From positions 35,015 to 99,014 of the forward strand of contig CAYPXR010000097.1 of assembly GCA_964414585.1 (NCBI GenBank): a stretch of 64,000 nucleotides of DNA. Reading direction: 5' to 3'. Each line of letters opens with the position of its first letter. Positions within the stretch are counted from its first letter, which is position 1. Shown here in pieces: positions 51,086 to 59,587 of this stretch. The notes beneath the pieces are model-generated. The model was not told the origin of the DNA and ran no database searches. It saw only the letters and a list, made by a program, of their open reading frames with translations. The position numbers and the translations under genes are program-made. Source of the DNA: DATEMU01 sp964414585 (GTDB lineage Bacteria; Planctomycetota; Phycisphaerae; UBA1845; UTPLA1).

Positions 51086-52531
51086 ATGCACCCCCGCCGG
51101 ACCTCCGGAGGCGAGCGCTTTTGCGCCCCTCTTACGACGACCGTTTGCGCCGAGACGATTCAATCCTTTGCGGCCCTCGCGCCGGCGATTCACCGGCGCC
51201 GCGCCAATGAGGTTCGCCGGCTGCACGGCGAATTGATCGATGTCGCCGTCATCGTCGGAGCCATGCTCGTGCTCGCCGGATTTGTGACGGGCTGCGGGAC
51301 GACCGTGTTGCCCGGCGACGAAAACGCCGCCCGGACGCCTTCGGACGACGGCAAGCTCACACCAGTGCAAAGTCCCGTGTATGAAGACACGAACGACAAC
51401 AGTCTGTTTGAATCGGCGCAACCGGCGACGTTGCCCGAGGACGGGCTGATCGAGATCGAAGGCGCGATCGATCCACCGGGCGACATCGATCTTTATGCCC
51501 TGGGACCGGCTCACGCGGGCGACACGATCATCATCGACGTCACCGGGCAAGGCGGCTTGAACACGGTCGCGGCCCTGTTTGACGGGAATGGGGACCTGAT
51601 CGACGCCAACAACGACCGGGCCTACTACTCGGGAAATCTGAATCCGTACATCGGACAGGTTCTCCGCGAGGATTCGCCGAACCTGTTTCTGGGGATCGCG
51701 GCGTCGACCGCGACGCAATTTGCCGCCCCGTCGGAGGCGACGACCGGCGCGTACGGCATTCGCGTGAGCCGGCGTTCGGGCAGACCGGCGACGGCGCCGC
51801 GGCAGCAGGTGGTCTGGCTGGACTTCGAAGGCGGAGAAAGCGTACAGATCGCGCTGGAGCCGGTGGTGGTGATGAACACGTTCACCGCGGAGGCGATGTC
51901 GGCGCGGTTCGCCGGACAAACGCTATACATAATCGATCTGCTCATCGACCGGATGCGGCGGGACCTTGCCGCGTACAACGTCGTCCTTCTGGACAGCAAG
52001 CACAACGCGCGTCCGGCGGAACCGTATTCCAAACTGTATTTCGGGAACTACAACAGCAGTTATCTGGGCCTGGCGGACAGCGTCGATACGGGCAACGTCA
52101 TGCCCGCGCAGGAGGCGATCATCTACTCCGAAGATATTGCGATGTTCGAGGGGTTGCAGCCCTCGGCGGAAGAGGCGGCGCAGGCCCTGGCGAACATCGC
52201 CGCGCACGAGTTGGGCCATCTCCTGGGCCTCGAACACACTCAGGAAGCGGGCGACCTGATGGCGACGGCGTCGAGCGCAAGGCAAGTCCTGGAGATCGAC
52301 GCGGAATATCGGCGCTCCACACTGGAGCGGACGATCTTTCCGGTGGGATGGCAGAACAATCCGTCGTTGCTGTTGCTCAACGTGGGACGGAATCCTGAGT
52401 CGAACGGTCGCTGGCGGCTGGATGACCTGATCCCGTCGAAGAACCAGGCGGCGATGCGCGAGTCGCTGGGCCTGCCGGACATTTCGATCTCAATGTGCGG
52501 CCGGTGCGCGGGGGCGAACTGCGGGCAGTAG
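51086..52531 (+). CDS. Putative lipoprotein metzincin-type metalloprotease
   Basis: 481 residues as written from the ATG at 51086. The start is uncertain, because a hydrophobic stretch with lipobox FVTGC ends at Cys70, leaving an unusually long n-region; a non-ATG start nearer to it is possible. After a linker comes a beta-sandwich like a bacterial pre-peptidase C-terminal domain (LIEIEGAIDPPGDIDLYALGP). A catalytic domain follows with HELGHLLGLEH (zinc ligands H374, H378, H384; general base E375) and a Met-turn Met at 392 (DLMATAS). This is the metzincin pattern HExxHxxGxxH. Likely anchored in a membrane and acting outside the cytoplasm. C-terminal CGRCAGANC may form disulfides. Confidence 0.83.
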   Translation: MHPRRTSGGERFCAPLTTTVCAETIQSFAALAPAIHRRRANEVRRLHGELIDVAVIVGAMLVLAGFVTGCGTTVLPGDENAARTPSDDGKLTPVQSPVYEDTNDNSLFESAQPATLPEDGLIEIEGAIDPPGDIDLYALGPAHAGDTIIIDVTGQGGLNTVAALFDGNGDLIDANNDRAYYSGNLNPYIGQVLREDSPNLFLGIAASTATQFAAPSEATTGAYGIRVSRRSGRPATAPRQQVVWLDFEGGESVQIALEPVVVMNTFTAEAMSARFAGQTLYIIDLLIDRMRRDLAAYNVVLLDSKHNARPAEPYSKLYFGNYNSSYLGLADSVDTGNVMPAQEAIIYSEDIAMFEGLQPSAEEAAQALANIAAHELGHLLGLEHTQEAGDLMATASSARQVLEIDAEYRRSTLERTIFPVGWQNNPSLLLLNVGRNPESNGRWRLDDLIPSKNQAAMRESLGLPDISISMCGRCAGANCGQ

Positions 52532-52575
52532 CGTCAACGGTCGAAGGAATGATCCACCGATGACGCAGAGGGGCG

Positions 52576-52911
52576 CTAGTGCAGGGCCTCGGCGACGGAA
52601 GGAAGGATTTTGAAGACGCCGTCGAGTCGGGCGAGGCGGAAGACCTCGGCAATGTTGGGTTGGGGGGCGGCGATGCGCAGCGGGCATTTTTGACTGCGGA
52701 GTTTGACGTCGAGTTTGAGCAGCGCACCGATTCCGGCGCTGGACATCGCGGAGATATCGCTCATGTCGAGGACGAAGACCGAGGGCTTGGCTGATGCAGC
52801 GCGGGCGTATTGCTTTTCAAATTCCTCGACCTCGGCGTAGGTGATCTGACCGGCGACCTTGAGGACGACCGCGCCGGGCTCGTTGACGATTTGGCAGGTG
52901 AGCTCGCTCAC
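52576..52911 (-). CDS. STAS-domain protein at the end of the ATP-grasp operon
   Basis: 111 residues from a GTG at 52911 with a strong AAGGAGG (52920-52926) 8 nt upstream; this rules out longer starts, which would overlap the transglutaminase gene in another frame. STAS fold with the phosphorylatable serine in MSDISAMSSAGIGALLKL (S57 or S58). Anti-sigma antagonist type. It follows the transglutaminase gene by 13 bp on the same strand, so it is probably co-transcribed. A regulator of this class is an unusual companion for the ATP-grasp/alpha-E/transglutaminase set. Confidence 0.88.
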   Translation of the reverse strand: MSELTCQIVNEPGAVVLKVAGQITYAEVEEFEKQYARAASAKPSVFVLDMSDISAMSSAGIGALLKLDVKLRSQKCPLRIAAPQPNIAEVFRLARLDGVFKILPSVAEALH

Positions 52912-52924
52912 GGTCGGAACCTCC

Positions 52925-53776
52925 TTATGCGCGTTCCACTTCGACGTGGACGTCGAGGACCTGGTCGGCGGCGCCTTTGAAGACGCCGCGGTTGGGGGGA
53001 ACGTCTTTGTAATCGCGGCCGACGGCGACGCGGATGTGTCGCTCGCCGGCGGCGCAGTTGTTCGACGGATCGAAACCGATCCAACCGGGGCCGGGGACGA
53101 AGGCCTCGGCCCAGGCGTGCGTCGCCGCGCCGGTCGCGGGCTCGGCATCGCCGGCACGGTGAAACAGATAACCGCTGACATAGCGGGCGGGAATGCCGAG
53201 TCCGCGGGCAAGGGCAATGAAGACGTGGGCGAAGTCCTGACAGACGCCGCTCTTCTTGTCGAGGCACTCGTCGATCGGCGAATCGACGCGGGTGCTGCCA
53301 CGGTCGTAGCGTATCGTGGCGTGAAGGACTTCGCGCATCTTGTTAAGCACGGTCAGCGGATCCGATTCGCGATGGAGGCCGGTCTGCCCGGCGAAGGCGC
53401 TGAGCTTTTCGGAGGGCTTGGCATAGTGGCTGGAGTGGAGCCAGTCCCAGTGCTCAGCGCTGCCCGCGAGGGCGTCGAGCTGGTTCCACGCGTTCGCATT
53501 CACTGACGTCGGGGTCGCGCCATTGACGTAGGTTTCCACCAGCGCGACGGCATTGACTTCGAGGTGGTCGTGGACCGAAGGAATGTCGAAGTGTTGGACG
53601 ACGTTGCCGAGGTAATCGGTGTATGAATGGGTGCGAGCGGCGGGCGACGTCTTCAAGCTGAATTCGTGGCAGCGCTGGCTGCTTTCGGTGCGCGGCTTCA
53701 TCCGCACTTCCATCACGCTCTCGCGGATGGGCTGGTCGTAGCGGAAGGCGGTGACATGATGAATTCGATACAACAT
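52925..53776 (-). CDS. Transglutaminase-like cysteine peptidase/ligase
   Basis: 283 residues. N-terminal bacterial transglutaminase-like domain (YRIHHVTAFRYDQPIRESVMEVRMKPR) and a catalytic core with the full triad: Cys179 in SGVCQDFAHVFIALAR, His220 in THAWAEAF and Asp236 in GFDPSNN. Family members in this context are thought to be peptidases acting on peptides built by the neighbouring ATP-grasp amide ligase. Lies 35 bp downstream of the alpha-E gene, same strand. A cytoplasmic protein; no signal sequence. Confidence 0.93.
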   Translation of the reverse strand: MLYRIHHVTAFRYDQPIRESVMEVRMKPRTESSQRCHEFSLKTSPAARTHSYTDYLGNVVQHFDIPSVHDHLEVNAVALVETYVNGATPTSVNANAWNQLDALAGSAEHWDWLHSSHYAKPSEKLSAFAGQTGLHRESDPLTVLNKMREVLHATIRYDRGSTRVDSPIDECLDKKSGVCQDFAHVFIALARGLGIPARYVSGYLFHRAGDAEPATGAATHAWAEAFVPGPGWIGFDPSNNCAAGERHIRVAVGRDYKDVPPNRGVFKGAADQVLDVHVEVERA

Positions 53777-53811
53777 AGTGGTCAGATCCTCGACCGCCGA
53801 GATGGCGACCG

Positions 53812-54792
53812 CTAGGCTTCGGTGAGTTCTCCCTGCAGGACGGAATCGACCGTATATCCGATGTACTGATCGTAAATGGCGTTGTGAACGGAGGAACAGG
53901 TCTTCACGACGGTGTTCAGGTACCCACCAAGGTCGTCGGCGAGGATTTCGTCAATTGTGTCGTAGCCGAGATCAGCGCTGAGGCGACCGGCGAAACGTCG
54001 CGCGGGAGCGCCGTGGGACGTGCCGGTCCAGCCGGTGATGCCGGTGACGGCCTTGTCGATCTGCCGCGCGCAAAAGCGGATGGCGTGGGGAAACTCAACA
54101 TTGAGCAGGAGGAAGTCGAGGATTCGTCGCGGCTGCAACTCGACGGTGTGGACGCGGCAGTAGGCTTCGTAAGCGGTGCACATTCGCAAGAGGCCGGCCC
54201 AGGCAACGAAGTCGGAGGGTGTCGCTTCCTGGTCGTCGTCGGCGCCGCGCATGCCGAAGTGCGAATCGAGCAGCCATGCGAGGACGGTGGCGCGTTCGAG
54301 ATACCGGCCGAGGCGGATAAATTGCCAGCCTTCCCCGTGATTCAACGCGGAATCGGAAAGACCGGCGACGAGCTGTGCGCCGCGCTGGACGCCGCGGAAG
54401 AAGGCATGCGGACCGGCGGCCCACAGGCGATCGGTGTTCATGTCGCGCATCGACAGATACAGATGGTTAAGTTCCTCCCACATTTCGGTGGGAATCTGCT
54501 CGCGGATCTGGCGGGCATTCTCGCGGGCCTGGCCGACGCAGGAGACGATCGAGCAGGGGCTGTTGGGGTCGAACGCCAGGGCGGCGGTGACGGCGCGGGC
54601 ATCGGCGCTGATCTCGGCGGGCATTTCGAACCGCAAGCTGTTGAGCAGGCAGATCCAACCGAGGGAGGCGGTATGCGGTGCGACGTCGAGGGCGATATGA
54701 AGCTGGACGTCGAGAACACGGGCCATGTGCTCCGCGCGCTCCAAGTAGCGAGACATCCAATAGAGCGAATCGGCAACGCGGGAGAGCATCAT
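53812..54792 (-). CDS. Alpha-E domain protein (DUF403)
   Basis: 326 residues, single alpha-E helical domain. It begins with the family signature MLSRVADSLYWMSRYLERAEHMARVLDVQLHI and has ARENARQIREQIPTEMWEELNHLYL in the middle. Alpha-E proteins always travel with circularly permuted ATP-grasp enzymes and transglutaminases. Their role is unknown and may be as a scaffold or a helper of the ligase. Start at the ATG at 54792 or three bases later. 30 bp separate it from the ATP-grasp gene, so it belongs to the same operon. Confidence 0.93.
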   Translation of the reverse strand: MMLSRVADSLYWMSRYLERAEHMARVLDVQLHIALDVAPHTASLGWICLLNSLRFEMPAEISADARAVTAALAFDPNSPCSIVSCVGQARENARQIREQIPTEMWEELNHLYLSMRDMNTDRLWAAGPHAFFRGVQRGAQLVAGLSDSALNHGEGWQFIRLGRYLERATVLAWLLDSHFGMRGADDDQEATPSDFVAWAGLLRMCTAYEAYCRVHTVELQPRRILDFLLLNVEFPHAIRFCARQIDKAVTGITGWTGTSHGAPARRFAGRLSADLGYDTIDEILADDLGGYLNTVVKTCSSVHNAIYDQYIGYTVDSVLQGELTEA

Positions 54793-54822
54793 GGGGCCGG
54801 CCTCCGTTGATCGCGAATGGAG

Positions 54823-56277
54823 TTAGTCATGGAGCACCCACGTGTCCTTGCTGCCGCCGCCTTGGGAGGAATTAACGACGAGCGATCCTTTGCGGAGGGC
54901 GACGCGAGTCAGGCCGCCGGGGATGATTCGCGCGCGCTCGCCGAAAAGGATGTAAATGCGCAGATCGATGTGGCGCGGCTCGATATTGCCTTCGAGAAAA
55001 CAGGGCGCGACGGAGAGCGACAGCGTCGGCTGGGCGATGTAGTTTCGCGGGTTGGCCAGAATCTTCTCGCGGAATTCGTCCTGCTGGGCCTTTGTCGAGT
55101 GCGGGCCGATCAACATGCCGTACCCGCCCGACTCGCCGACCGCCTTGACCACGAGCTTGTCCAGGTTCTTCAGCGTGTGGTCGCGCTCGGCGGGGCGCGT
55201 CATCAGATACGTCTCGACGTTGTCGACGATCGGGTCCTCTTTCAGGTAATAACGAATGATGTCGGGCACGTACGCGTACATCGCCTTGTCGTCGGCGACG
55301 CCGGTGCCGGGAGCATTGGCCAGCGTGATATTGCCCGCACGATAAGCGTTCATCAGCCCGGGCACGCCGAGCAGCGAATCCTCGCGGAAGGCGACGGGGT
55401 CGATGAAGTCGTCATCGACGCGGCGATAGATCACATGGACACGGCGCAGTCCGGCCGTCGTGCGCTCGTAGACGACGTTGTCGTGGACGACGAGGTCCTG
55501 GCCCTGCACGAGTTGGATGCCCATCTGGCGGGCAAGGAAGGCATGCTCGAAGTACGCCGAGTTGTAAATGCCGGGGGTGAGCAGCACGATCCTCGCGCCG
55601 GCCTGCGAGACCGGGGCGACCTCACGCAGACAAGCGAGCAATTCCTGGCCGTAATGATCGATCGGGCGAACGTCATAGTCGCGGAAGATGTTGGGAAAGA
55701 CGCGCTTCATGACCTGGCGGTTGGAAAGCATGTAGGAGACGCCGCTCGGAACGCGCAGGTTGTCTTCGAGTACAGCGAACCGGCCGTCGGGCGTTCGAAC
55801 GAGATCGGTGCCGACGACGGTCAGATACGCGCCGCGCGGCGGATCGATGCCGCGCATCTCGCGGCGATAGTGTTTGCAGCTATAGACGAGCTCCGCGGGG
55901 ATGGTGCCGTCGGCGACGATCTTGGCGTCGTGATAAAGATCGTGCAGAAAGAGATTGAGGGCGGTGATGCGCTGGGCCATGCCGCGCTCGAGGACGTCCC
56001 ACTCGGCGGCGGTCACGATCCGCGGCAAAACGTCGTAGGGGAAGATGCGCTCGGTGCCGCTGGTCTCGCCATAGACCGTAAAGGTGATGCCCTGCTGGAG
56101 AAAGGAAAGGTCCGCGGCCTGCTGTCGCCGCTGGATTTCGTCGGAGCCGATTTCCTTCAGGCGGTCCTGGAGGATGCGATAGTGCGACCGCGGGGTCGAG
56201 CCGGATTCGTACATTTCATTGTACGGCGCGGCGAGCGCGGGAGCGGTCGCGGTGGCGGCAGCAGTTTGCGGCGTCAT
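54823..56277 (-). CDS. Circularly permuted ATP-grasp ligase (DUF404/DUF407)
   Basis: 484 residues from the ATG at 56277; the frame is open 34 codons further but without family character. Segments: YNEMYESGSTPRSHYRILQDRL, GITFTVYGE, RIFPYDVLPRIVTAAEWD, DLYHDAKIVADG, YLTVVGTDLVRTPDGRFAVLEDNLRVPSGVSYML, IVLLTPGIYNSAYFEHAFLARQMGIQLVQGQDL and YGMLIGPHSTKAQQDEF. Such enzymes are predicted to form amide bonds on small peptides or amino acids with ATP. In many bacteria the trio ATP-grasp/alpha-E/transglutaminase is linked to the Anbu proteasome-like particle; no Anbu gene is present here. First gene of a minus-strand operon that ends with a STAS gene. Confidence 0.92.
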   Translation of the reverse strand: MTPQTAAATATAPALAAPYNEMYESGSTPRSHYRILQDRLKEIGSDEIQRRQQAADLSFLQQGITFTVYGETSGTERIFPYDVLPRIVTAAEWDVLERGMAQRITALNLFLHDLYHDAKIVADGTIPAELVYSCKHYRREMRGIDPPRGAYLTVVGTDLVRTPDGRFAVLEDNLRVPSGVSYMLSNRQVMKRVFPNIFRDYDVRPIDHYGQELLACLREVAPVSQAGARIVLLTPGIYNSAYFEHAFLARQMGIQLVQGQDLVVHDNVVYERTTAGLRRVHVIYRRVDDDFIDPVAFREDSLLGVPGLMNAYRAGNITLANAPGTGVADDKAMYAYVPDIIRYYLKEDPIVDNVETYLMTRPAERDHTLKNLDKLVVKAVGESGGYGMLIGPHSTKAQQDEFREKILANPRNYIAQPTLSLSVAPCFLEGNIEPRHIDLRIYILFGERARIIPGGLTRVALRKGSLVVNSSQGGGSKDTWVLHD

Positions 56278-56702
56278 GACGAGGCTCACACATGTCGAAA
56301 AAGTTGACCGGCTGGGGGCCAGTATAGCAGGTGGAACGTTAAAACAACAAACATCGAAGGGGATTCTCACGCCCGCCACGGCGGGTAATCTCCGACGCGG
56401 AGTCGTGGAGGATAATGATAGAATTTACATGATGAACCAGATGGGGGATCGCGCTATGGGTTGGCAGGGGAAGTTAAGGATGTCGTCGCGGCGGAGTCGA
56501 TTAGCACTTGCTCCCGAGGTGGTCGACGATTCCTTATGGCATGCCTTTTCCGACACGCCCTTGCGGGCCTGGTTCTTATCGAAACTCGATTCGACGTCAA
56601 CGGAACAAGTATCAAGATTCGAGGGTGGTTTGACGCTGTTGCCGATCAGATCATAATCCGTTCGACGGCGAGGCTTTCGCCCTGTGCTTGTGGAGGCAGT
56701 GC
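56278..56702. other. Divergent intergenic region
   Basis: About 425 bp between the ATP-grasp operon and the SGNH gene. No supported gene. It contains a small perfect hairpin CCCGCC-AC-GGCGGG at 56372-56385. Promoters are expected for both directions but no pair of boxes is convincing. Confidence 0.5.
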
Positions 56703-58115
56703 GTGCGACATCTTCGATCTCCCCTGTTGGACTGGACGCTCATCATTTGCGTCGTTGTCGGCAACGCGGTGGCCTGGGCGATCCCGAGCAATGTCGCCAA
56801 GTTGATCGCCCGGGAGCAGGACGTCCTCTTCGGCCGATACTCGCGGGCACAGTTTTGCTGGCTCCTCTTTGCGCTGATCGTCTCACTCATTCTCGTCTTC
56901 CTGCACTTTACGCCGACACCGCAGGTCAAGCGACGGCGGGCGTTCGGCGTTTTGGCTTTTTTCATCGGGCTGATTCCGGCGATTCTCGTCGTGGAAGCGG
57001 CCCTGCGGTTGCGGACCGAATATCCCTACGCGACCGACCCCTACGTGTATCACCGCCCGCCCAGGGCGGTCTATCACCTGCCGTATGAGGACGTGCCGCC
57101 GACCAGACGATCCTATCCAACGACGCCGGCGGGCTACGGGCGGGTCGATTGCGTCATGACCTTTGACTCGCAGGGGTTTCGCAACTCGACCGATATGGCC
57201 ACGTATGACATCGTCGCCGTGGGCGATTCGTTCACCGAAGGGTCGCGGGTCTCGGACGACCAGCCCTGGCCGGTGCAGCTCGCGCGAATGAGCGGCCTGA
57301 GCATCTGCAATCTCGGGATTTCCGGCTACGGGCCGCCGGAGTATCTCGCGGCGATGGAGCATTACGGGCTCAACAAGAAGCCGAAGTTTGTCATCTGCAT
57401 GTTTTACGAGGGAAATGATTTTCGTTCGTCAAAGATGACGGCGAAAGCCGGGCTGACGCTGACGCAGATCGTGGCAAGTTCACCGCTGGTGGTGCGAATC
57501 AACGATTTTCTTTGTGAGCGGCTGGGGGAGATCGGGTCAAAGAGTCCGGTGAAGCATGCCGAAGCGCTTTCGTGGTTGCCGGTGCGCATTCTGAATAATG
57601 ACAGCGGAAGAAATTACGGTTTCCCGTCGAAGCAGTTGACGGATTTGTCGAGTCCGAAGGACAAGTTGGAGTTGGAGGGCTCGTGGTACGTCACGACGGA
57701 AGTGCTGAAGAAGGTGAACGCGGCGTGCGAAGCGGCGGGCGCGAAGCTCATCGTCGCCTACGCGCCGTCGAAGGCGCACGTTGTGTTTCCATTGGTGGCG
57801 CGCTCGGTAAACCCGGAATATGTGCGGAAGTACATGCTCTACAAGAAGTCGCCGCTGGATTTGCCGGAGGGGGACAAGTTCATCCCGGAGCTTCTGGCGA
57901 GAATGCCGAGTCAGGAATTGCTGATGCGCGAATGGTGTGAGCGGCGCTCGGTGGGCTTCATCAGCCTGACGGAGCCGCTCCGGGAGGACGTCGCCAAGGG
58001 GCGGCAGACCTATTATACCTACGATCAACACTGGACGCCGCTGGGTCACGAGACCGCGGCACGAACCGTTCATTCCTATCTCAGCCAGGCGCTGAAAGTC
58101 GTGTCGGGGAAATAG
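56703..58115 (+). CDS. Membrane-anchored SGNH/GDSL hydrolase-like protein
   Basis: 470 residues from a GTG at 56703 with GGAGG at 56692-56696. Three N-terminal membrane helices (LLDWTLIICVVVGNAVAWAI, FCWLLFALIVSLILVFLHF, FGVLAFFIGLIPAILVVEAAL), then an SGNH domain. Block I is VAVGDSFTEG with the nucleophile near S176, followed by NLGISGYGPPEYL (block II Gly), EGNDF (block III Asn-like) and C-terminal DQHWTPLGHETA (Asp and His). Family members are esterases or O-acetyltransferase-like proteins acting on exported glycans. Upstream neighbour of a GMC oxidoreductase, 16 bp away, so probably an operon. Confidence 0.87.
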   Translation: MRHLRSPLLDWTLIICVVVGNAVAWAIPSNVAKLIAREQDVLFGRYSRAQFCWLLFALIVSLILVFLHFTPTPQVKRRRAFGVLAFFIGLIPAILVVEAALRLRTEYPYATDPYVYHRPPRAVYHLPYEDVPPTRRSYPTTPAGYGRVDCVMTFDSQGFRNSTDMATYDIVAVGDSFTEGSRVSDDQPWPVQLARMSGLSICNLGISGYGPPEYLAAMEHYGLNKKPKFVICMFYEGNDFRSSKMTAKAGLTLTQIVASSPLVVRINDFLCERLGEIGSKSPVKHAEALSWLPVRILNNDSGRNYGFPSKQLTDLSSPKDKLELEGSWYVTTEVLKKVNAACEAAGAKLIVAYAPSKAHVVFPLVARSVNPEYVRKYMLYKKSPLDLPEGDKFIPELLARMPSQELLMREWCERRSVGFISLTEPLREDVAKGRQTYYTYDQHWTPLGHETAARTVHSYLSQALKVVSGK

Positions 58116-58131
58116 TGGTATAACCAGCGCG

Positions 58132-59574
58132 ATGAATCGCGCGGAATACGATGTCGTCGTGATCGGATCGGGCTTTGGCGGCTCGGTCTGCGCAATGCGC
58201 GCGGCGGAGGCGGGGATGCGCGTCTGCGTCCTGGAGCGAGGGGCGCGGCTCACGGCGGAGATGCGCGAGGCGATGGCGGAGGGTCGGCGGCCGATCCTTC
58301 ACGAGCGCGGGGGCGTGGGATTTGTTGAGAAAGCCCGCGTGCGCGGACTGATGGCGGTGACCGGATCGGCGGTCGGCGGGGGTTCGCAGGTCTATACGGC
58401 GGTGACGATTCCGGCGGCGGACGAGATCTTTGTCGACGGGTGGCCGGCGGATATTTCGGCGACCTCCATGCGGCCGTATTACGAGCGCGTCCGTGAGATC
58501 ATCGCTCCGACTGTTCTTCCGTCTGAATTGGCTCGGACCACGGCGCTGGAGATGGCGGGGCACATGATGGGCGCCGCCGTCACGAGGCTGCCCGTGGCCA
58601 TTGATTGGCCGAGCGACTCGAAAAACATGGATGCCGTGCCGAAGGCGTTATCCATACGACAAGAAGCAATGCGCTGGTTGGGGGGCGGCGCCGCGACGCG
58701 CAAGCGGACGCTGGACCGAACATACTTGGCGCGGGCGGCGCAGCGCGGCGCCGAGTTGCGCGAATTGCACGAAGCCACGATGATCGCTCCCAAAGTCGAT
58801 GGATACCTCGTGGGTTTTCGGCGGCACATCCAGGGGCAGATCGAGGAAGGAACAATCCAGGGGCGGCGGGTGGTGCTGGCGGCAGGTACATTGGGGACGG
58901 TTCGTTTGCTTTTCAAGTGCCGAAATTCCTTCAAAACACTCCCGCGGGTCAGCCGCGCGCTGGGCGAACGATTCTTCACGAACGGGGATTTCGGCGGGCT
59001 GGTCCTGGGCGGGCGGGAGGCGCTGGACCGTGATTCGGGACCTCCGGTCACGGCGTGGGTGGATTGGTGGAAGAGCGATCGACTTTATTTGATGGAGACG
59101 GGAGTTCTGCCGGCTCTGCCGCGGCTCCTGGCAAAGGCATTGGGCTTGTGGTCCGGCGCGGCGAACGGGACGGTATGGTCATTCGGAGTAATGGGATTTG
59201 AATACCGGCCGGACCGTCTAGTTTACAACCGTGGCGAGCTGAACCATGTGCGAGGATCACGGGAGGAGAATCCGTTTCATGAGCGTACCCTCGCAAGAAT
59301 GCGCGAATTGGCGGAGGCCTTCGGCGGAAAATTGATCGTGCCGCCGAAAGGGATGGCGCCGCCCGGGAGCGTGACCGTGCATCCGCTCGGCGGCGCGGCG
59401 ATGGCAGGCTCGCCGGAGCGCGGGGTCGTCGATGCAAACGGGGAAGTGTTCGGGTATCCGGGTCTGTTCGTCGCGGATGGGAGCCTTTTGCCGACGCCGA
59501 TCGGACGGGCGCCGTCGATGACGATTGCGGCGCTGGCGGAACGAATTGCGGACGGAATGTCGAATAGCGAATAG
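58132..59574 (+). CDS. GMC-family FAD-dependent oxidoreductase
   Basis: 480 residues. N-terminal dinucleotide-binding motif VVVIGSGFGGSVCAMRAAEAG with C-terminal partner ERG. Cholesterol-oxidase-like core (MAVTGSAVGGGSQVYTAVT, LAAGTLGTVRLLFKC). C-terminal catalytic region VHPLGGAAMAGSPERGVVDANGEVFGYPGLFVADGSLLPTPIGRAPSMTIAALAERIA. This matches the bacterial cholesterol-oxidase/GMC group, which oxidises alcohols with FAD; the substrate cannot be told. The last codons (GMSNSE and TAG) are supplied by the heptad repeat at 59555-59587, which also contains the next ATG. Confidence 0.9.
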   Translation: MNRAEYDVVVIGSGFGGSVCAMRAAEAGMRVCVLERGARLTAEMREAMAEGRRPILHERGGVGFVEKARVRGLMAVTGSAVGGGSQVYTAVTIPAADEIFVDGWPADISATSMRPYYERVREIIAPTVLPSELARTTALEMAGHMMGAAVTRLPVAIDWPSDSKNMDAVPKALSIRQEAMRWLGGGAATRKRTLDRTYLARAAQRGAELRELHEATMIAPKVDGYLVGFRRHIQGQIEEGTIQGRRVVLAAGTLGTVRLLFKCRNSFKTLPRVSRALGERFFTNGDFGGLVLGGREALDRDSGPPVTAWVDWWKSDRLYLMETGVLPALPRLLAKALGLWSGAANGTVWSFGVMGFEYRPDRLVYNRGELNHVRGSREENPFHERTLARMRELAEAFGGKLIVPPKGMAPPGSVTVHPLGGAAMAGSPERGVVDANGEVFGYPGLFVADGSLLPTPIGRAPSMTIAALAERIADGMSNSE

Positions 59575-59587
59575 CGAATGGCGAAGG
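59555..59587 (+). repeat. Heptad repeat giving a stop and a start codon
   Basis: GAATGTC, GAATAGC, GAATAGC, GAATGGC, GAAGG. The third unit, read in frame of the GMC gene, gives TAG (59572-59574); the fourth gives the ATG (59578) of the PLP enzyme. Same direction and start motif (GAATGTC) as the repeats at 36349 and 40139; 27 of 32 positions match the former. Confidence 0.8.

Noticed and set aside
50868..51236. A small plus-strand ORF upstream of the metzincin gene
   Set aside because: It overlaps the metzincin gene in another frame, has no domain, and its start has no ribosome-binding site.
54817..56307. A 496-codon plus-strand frame opposite the ATP-grasp gene
   Set aside because: The minus strand encodes an obvious circularly permuted ATP-grasp protein; the plus frame is a shadow.
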